A DNA stretch of 64,000 nt. It comes from Galeopsis tetrahit (Eukaryota; Streptophyta; Magnoliopsida; Lamiales; Lamiaceae). This document shows, piece by piece, positions 61,882 through 64,000 of this stretch. The stretch covers positions 35,921,381 through 35,985,380 of the forward strand of contig OY776131.1 in assembly GCA_963675135.1 (NCBI GenBank). Reading direction: 5' to 3'. Every line of letters starts with the position of its first letter. The stretch's first letter is position 1. A program made the position numbers and the translations under genes. The notes under the pieces were generated by a model. That model was not told where the DNA came from. It did no database searches and was given only the letters and a program-made list of their open reading frames with translations.

Positions 61882-64000
61882 ATGGCCCCCAAAGTTAGAC
61901 CAGAGATGATCATAGACTTCTCCAACAAGGCTCTAGACCTTGATTTTGGATACTTGAGTAATAAGAACAGTCTTCACTTTGAGCCAATAGTATCATTTAC
62001 AAGTGAAGATCCTGAAATCACTCCAACCCTGAGATGGTTGAGAAGGGCTGGTCTTCAAAAGTTTATGGAAGAGAAGCCAAGCTCTTGTCTGGAAAGCTAC
62101 ATGGCTGAGTTCTTTGCCTTTCTCAAATGGAGAGGTAAGCCAGAAGATGGTGAAGTTTCCACCAGACTGTCATATATTGCAGAGGGTGAGGAGGAAGAGA
62201 GATTTCATAGAGTGAAATTCTCTTCAGAAGATCTTGAAGGAGCTTTTGGATTGCCTTCAGAGGGAAGGAATCCAGAATTTTATGGTGCTGATCATGAAGA
62301 GGAGATAGCACAAGAATGGCTCATAGTTCCAGGTCCCATCTCTTCAACACAAAACAAGAAGACTCTCAAGTCAGAATTTCTCAACCTCTTTGAGGTAGTT
62401 GCTAAGAGTCTCTTGAGCAATACTGGAAGTTTGGAGCAAGTCAGTCATCCAAGAATCAGAATCATGGCTGCAGTAATTGATGCTAGTGATAAAGGCATCA
62501 GATTTGATTGGAGGACCTTCATCATATCTGAGATGATGAAGGAAAAGGCCAAGTTTAAAGTGAGAGCCCACAACAAAGTTGTGCTAGATGGGAAACTCAA
62601 GTATTGTACCAGGGCAAGCTTATTGATTGAGAAGTTCTCCCACTATTCACAAATGCAAACCTTTGCAAAGCCCCTTCCAGCCCAAAAGATTCTGTTCAGA
62701 AAACTGAGCAAGAAAACTGAGCAAAGGAGAATGCTAATGGCCAAACCTGCTGAAGAGAAGGTGGAGGAAAAGCCAAAGATGAAAAAGAGGACAAAGGCCA
62801 GAATGGTGAAAACAAGGAAAATGTCTCAAATCCCCTCAGAGGAGAAATCAGATGCTTCAACTGAAATTGAAGAAGTTGTTGAAGAGGGAGTGAGTGTGCC
62901 TTCTGATCATTTAGAAGAGTTGAGACAGAAATACAATGAGACTAGACAAAAGTCTAAGGGTGATAAAAGGATCAGGGAGGTTGTCCCTGAGAAGGATGGT
63001 GAAGGAAGTGGGAGCAGTAGGGCTAGCAAGAGAAGGGCCAAGCCTACTGAAAAAGTATTAGAGCTCCAAGAGGAAAGGTCTCTACAACTTGCTCTTAGAG
63101 AGAGCAGAGCTGAAAGCAGGACCAAATCCAAGTCAAGGACCAACTCATCTGGTTCTGGTACTCCAGAATCCAAGGTCCCTGAAGGTCAACCAATAGAGGC
63201 CATTATCCCTGAAATTCAGAACCCTGAGCCCAACTCCCCTGAAACCCATATAACCCCAACCAATCAACCTATCACCCCCATCAATCTTAAAAAGATATAC
63301 TCTCCTGAAGGGAGTGTGCAAAGAAGTGGGATAGATGTGCTAGCAGATATAGCAGTTGATGAGACAAGATTAAACTCTCCCCTTGACTCATCTATGCTCA
63401 ATTATTCAAAGCAATTAGAAGCTGCACTCTTTGAGCTAACCCCCCTGAGTAAAGCCCTTTCAGATCCATTGCTCTCAAAAGCAACTGAAGCACCTTCTAT
63501 TGCACCCAACCCTTCTGAAACCAACATTCCTGAATTAAACCTTCCTGAAGCCACATTAGGAGAACCCAGAGCCAACTCCCCTATAACCCAAAGTCCCCAT
63601 TCAAGTGGAGATGAGGAGGAGTATACTTATGAAAGTATGCTCAGAGGAGGAGCCATGGCTACTGTGGACAGTCTGTACCCACAGCTTGCTGAATTTCCAG
63701 GAATTCAGAGGACATTTCATGATCTAAGGATGCTTGTTGATATAAAAGACAAGTCTATGATGGAGATATCACAAGTCATCCAAGATAAGGGTGCAAACTG
63801 GTGGCAAGTGGAGGAGAACAGATTGCTACACTTTGCTGGAGTTTCAAAGACAAGATTTCTCATTGATGAGGAAGTGTTTGCAAAGCTGGTAGCTGATAAG
63901 ATTAATGAGGAGAGGGAAAGAAAAGCTAAGGGCATCAAACACCCTGAAAGTAGCTCCAATGATGATGATTCCCCTGATGATCCCTCAAACCCCTCAAAAC
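61882..64000 (+). CDS. Third-frame (post-pol) protein of element F, N-terminal 706 codons, uninterrupted
   Basis: The ATG at 61882 (MAPKVRPEMIIDF) opens a frame without a stop through the window edge; I read it codon by codon. About residues 30-270 match the N-terminal domain of D and E, at low identity (YMAEFFAFLKWRGKPEDGEV, EDLEGAFGLPSEGR, HPRIRIMAAVIDASD, FDWRTFIISEMM). A basic stretch follows (KPKMKKRTKARMVKTRKM), then charged and Ser/Arg-rich runs (RESRAESRTKSKSRTN), a long Pro/Asn/Glu-rich linker with SPE/NSPE repeats, and a further folded-looking region (FHDLRMLVDIKDKSM; NWWQVEENRLLHFAGVSK). No signal peptide or membrane helix seen. Function unknown. The missing C-terminal part should hold the coiled coil and end domain. 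Confidence 0.8.
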   Translation, partial: MAPKVRPEMIIDFSNKALDLDFGYLSNKNSLHFEPIVSFTSEDPEITPTLRWLRRAGLQKFMEEKPSSCLESYMAEFFAFLKWRGKPEDGEVSTRLSYIAEGEEEERFHRVKFSSEDLEGAFGLPSEGRNPEFYGADHEEEIAQEWLIVPGPISSTQNKKTLKSEFLNLFEVVAKSLLSNTGSLEQVSHPRIRIMAAVIDASDKGIRFDWRTFIISEMMKEKAKFKVRAHNKVVLDGKLKYCTRASLLIEKFSHYSQMQTFAKPLPAQKILFRKLSKKTEQRRMLMAKPAEEKVEEKPKMKKRTKARMVKTRKMSQIPSEEKSDASTEIEEVVEEGVSVPSDHLEELRQKYNETRQKSKGDKRIREVVPEKDGEGSGSSRASKRRAKPTEKVLELQEERSLQLALRESRAESRTKSKSRTNSSGSGTPESKVPEGQPIEAIIPEIQNPEPNSPETHITPTNQPITPINLKKIYSPEGSVQRSGIDVLADIAVDETRLNSPLDSSMLNYSKQLEAALFELTPLSKALSDPLLSKATEAPSIAPNPSETNIPELNLPEATLGEPRANSPITQSPHSSGDEEEYTYESMLRGGAMATVDSLYPQLAEFPGIQRTFHDLRMLVDIKDKSMMEISQVIQDKGANWWQVEENRLLHFAGVSKTRFLIDEEVFAKLVADKINEERERKAKGIKHPESSSNDDDSPDDPSNPSK

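Larger units (their letters stand above)
53489..64000 (+). mobile_element. Element F: Sirevirus-like Ty1/copia element (3' end outside window)
   Basis: 5' LTR, primer site, gag, pol, spacer and the first 706 codons of the third frame. Its 3' LTR is not in the window. Gag-pol has several lesions while the third frame is clean. Inserted into RNase H of H. Confidence 0.9.

Overview
The window is a plant nuclear segment, most likely from an asterid-type eudicot. That host guess is weak: I saw no host gene to anchor it. It is almost entirely transposable elements. Supporting this are initiator-Met and Asp tRNA primer-binding sites, TG...CA long terminal repeats (LTRs), 5-bp target-site duplications (TSDs), Ty1/copia and Ty3/gypsy protein motifs, and AT-rich spacers.

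Left block (1-7953) is a three-level nest. Element C (copia, + strand, 3' part only) is interrupted by element B (Ty3/gypsy, - strand), whose gag is interrupted by element A (Athila-like, - strand). A carries gag but has lost all of pol. Next (7954-12982 plus 40601-40806) come unassigned sequence, a 46-bp tandem array, and a 3-kb hairpin-rich tandem repeat region ending in a polypurine tract and the 3' LTR of a Tat-like gypsy element, J.

Central block (12983-40595) is element D, a Sirevirus-like copia element on the - strand. It sits in J's 3' LTR (TSD CCTAT) and is itself split inside gag by a second Sirevirus-like element E (23149-37486, TSD ATACC). D has an intact pol. E has a long gag, but its pol has lost the reverse-transcriptase catalytic site by an in-frame deletion.

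Right block (40807-64000) holds a solo LTR (TSD CAAAT), two inverted copies of one MITE, a 5'-truncated LINE end with a 26-bp TSD, a small copia LTR remnant, a 31-bp tandem array and a MITE with a 9-bp TSD. It ends with copia element H (+ strand, dead by four in-frame stops), into which Sirevirus-like element F (+ strand) has inserted. F runs off the right edge.

The most interesting theme is a very large third reading frame downstream of pol in C, D, E and F. Where it is complete it spans about 1,240-1,270 codons. It has a conserved N-terminal domain, a low-complexity linker, a middle domain, a coiled coil, a Lys-rich stretch and a conserved C-terminal domain. It shows no visible signal peptide or membrane segment, and it is preceded by promoter-like sequence. 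In F this frame is open for all 706 visible codons although gag and pol are decayed. C, D and E also carry an internal copy of the 3' polypurine tract inside this frame. All the Sirevirus-like LTRs share a C-loop hairpin near their 3' end whose stem sequence changes between families.
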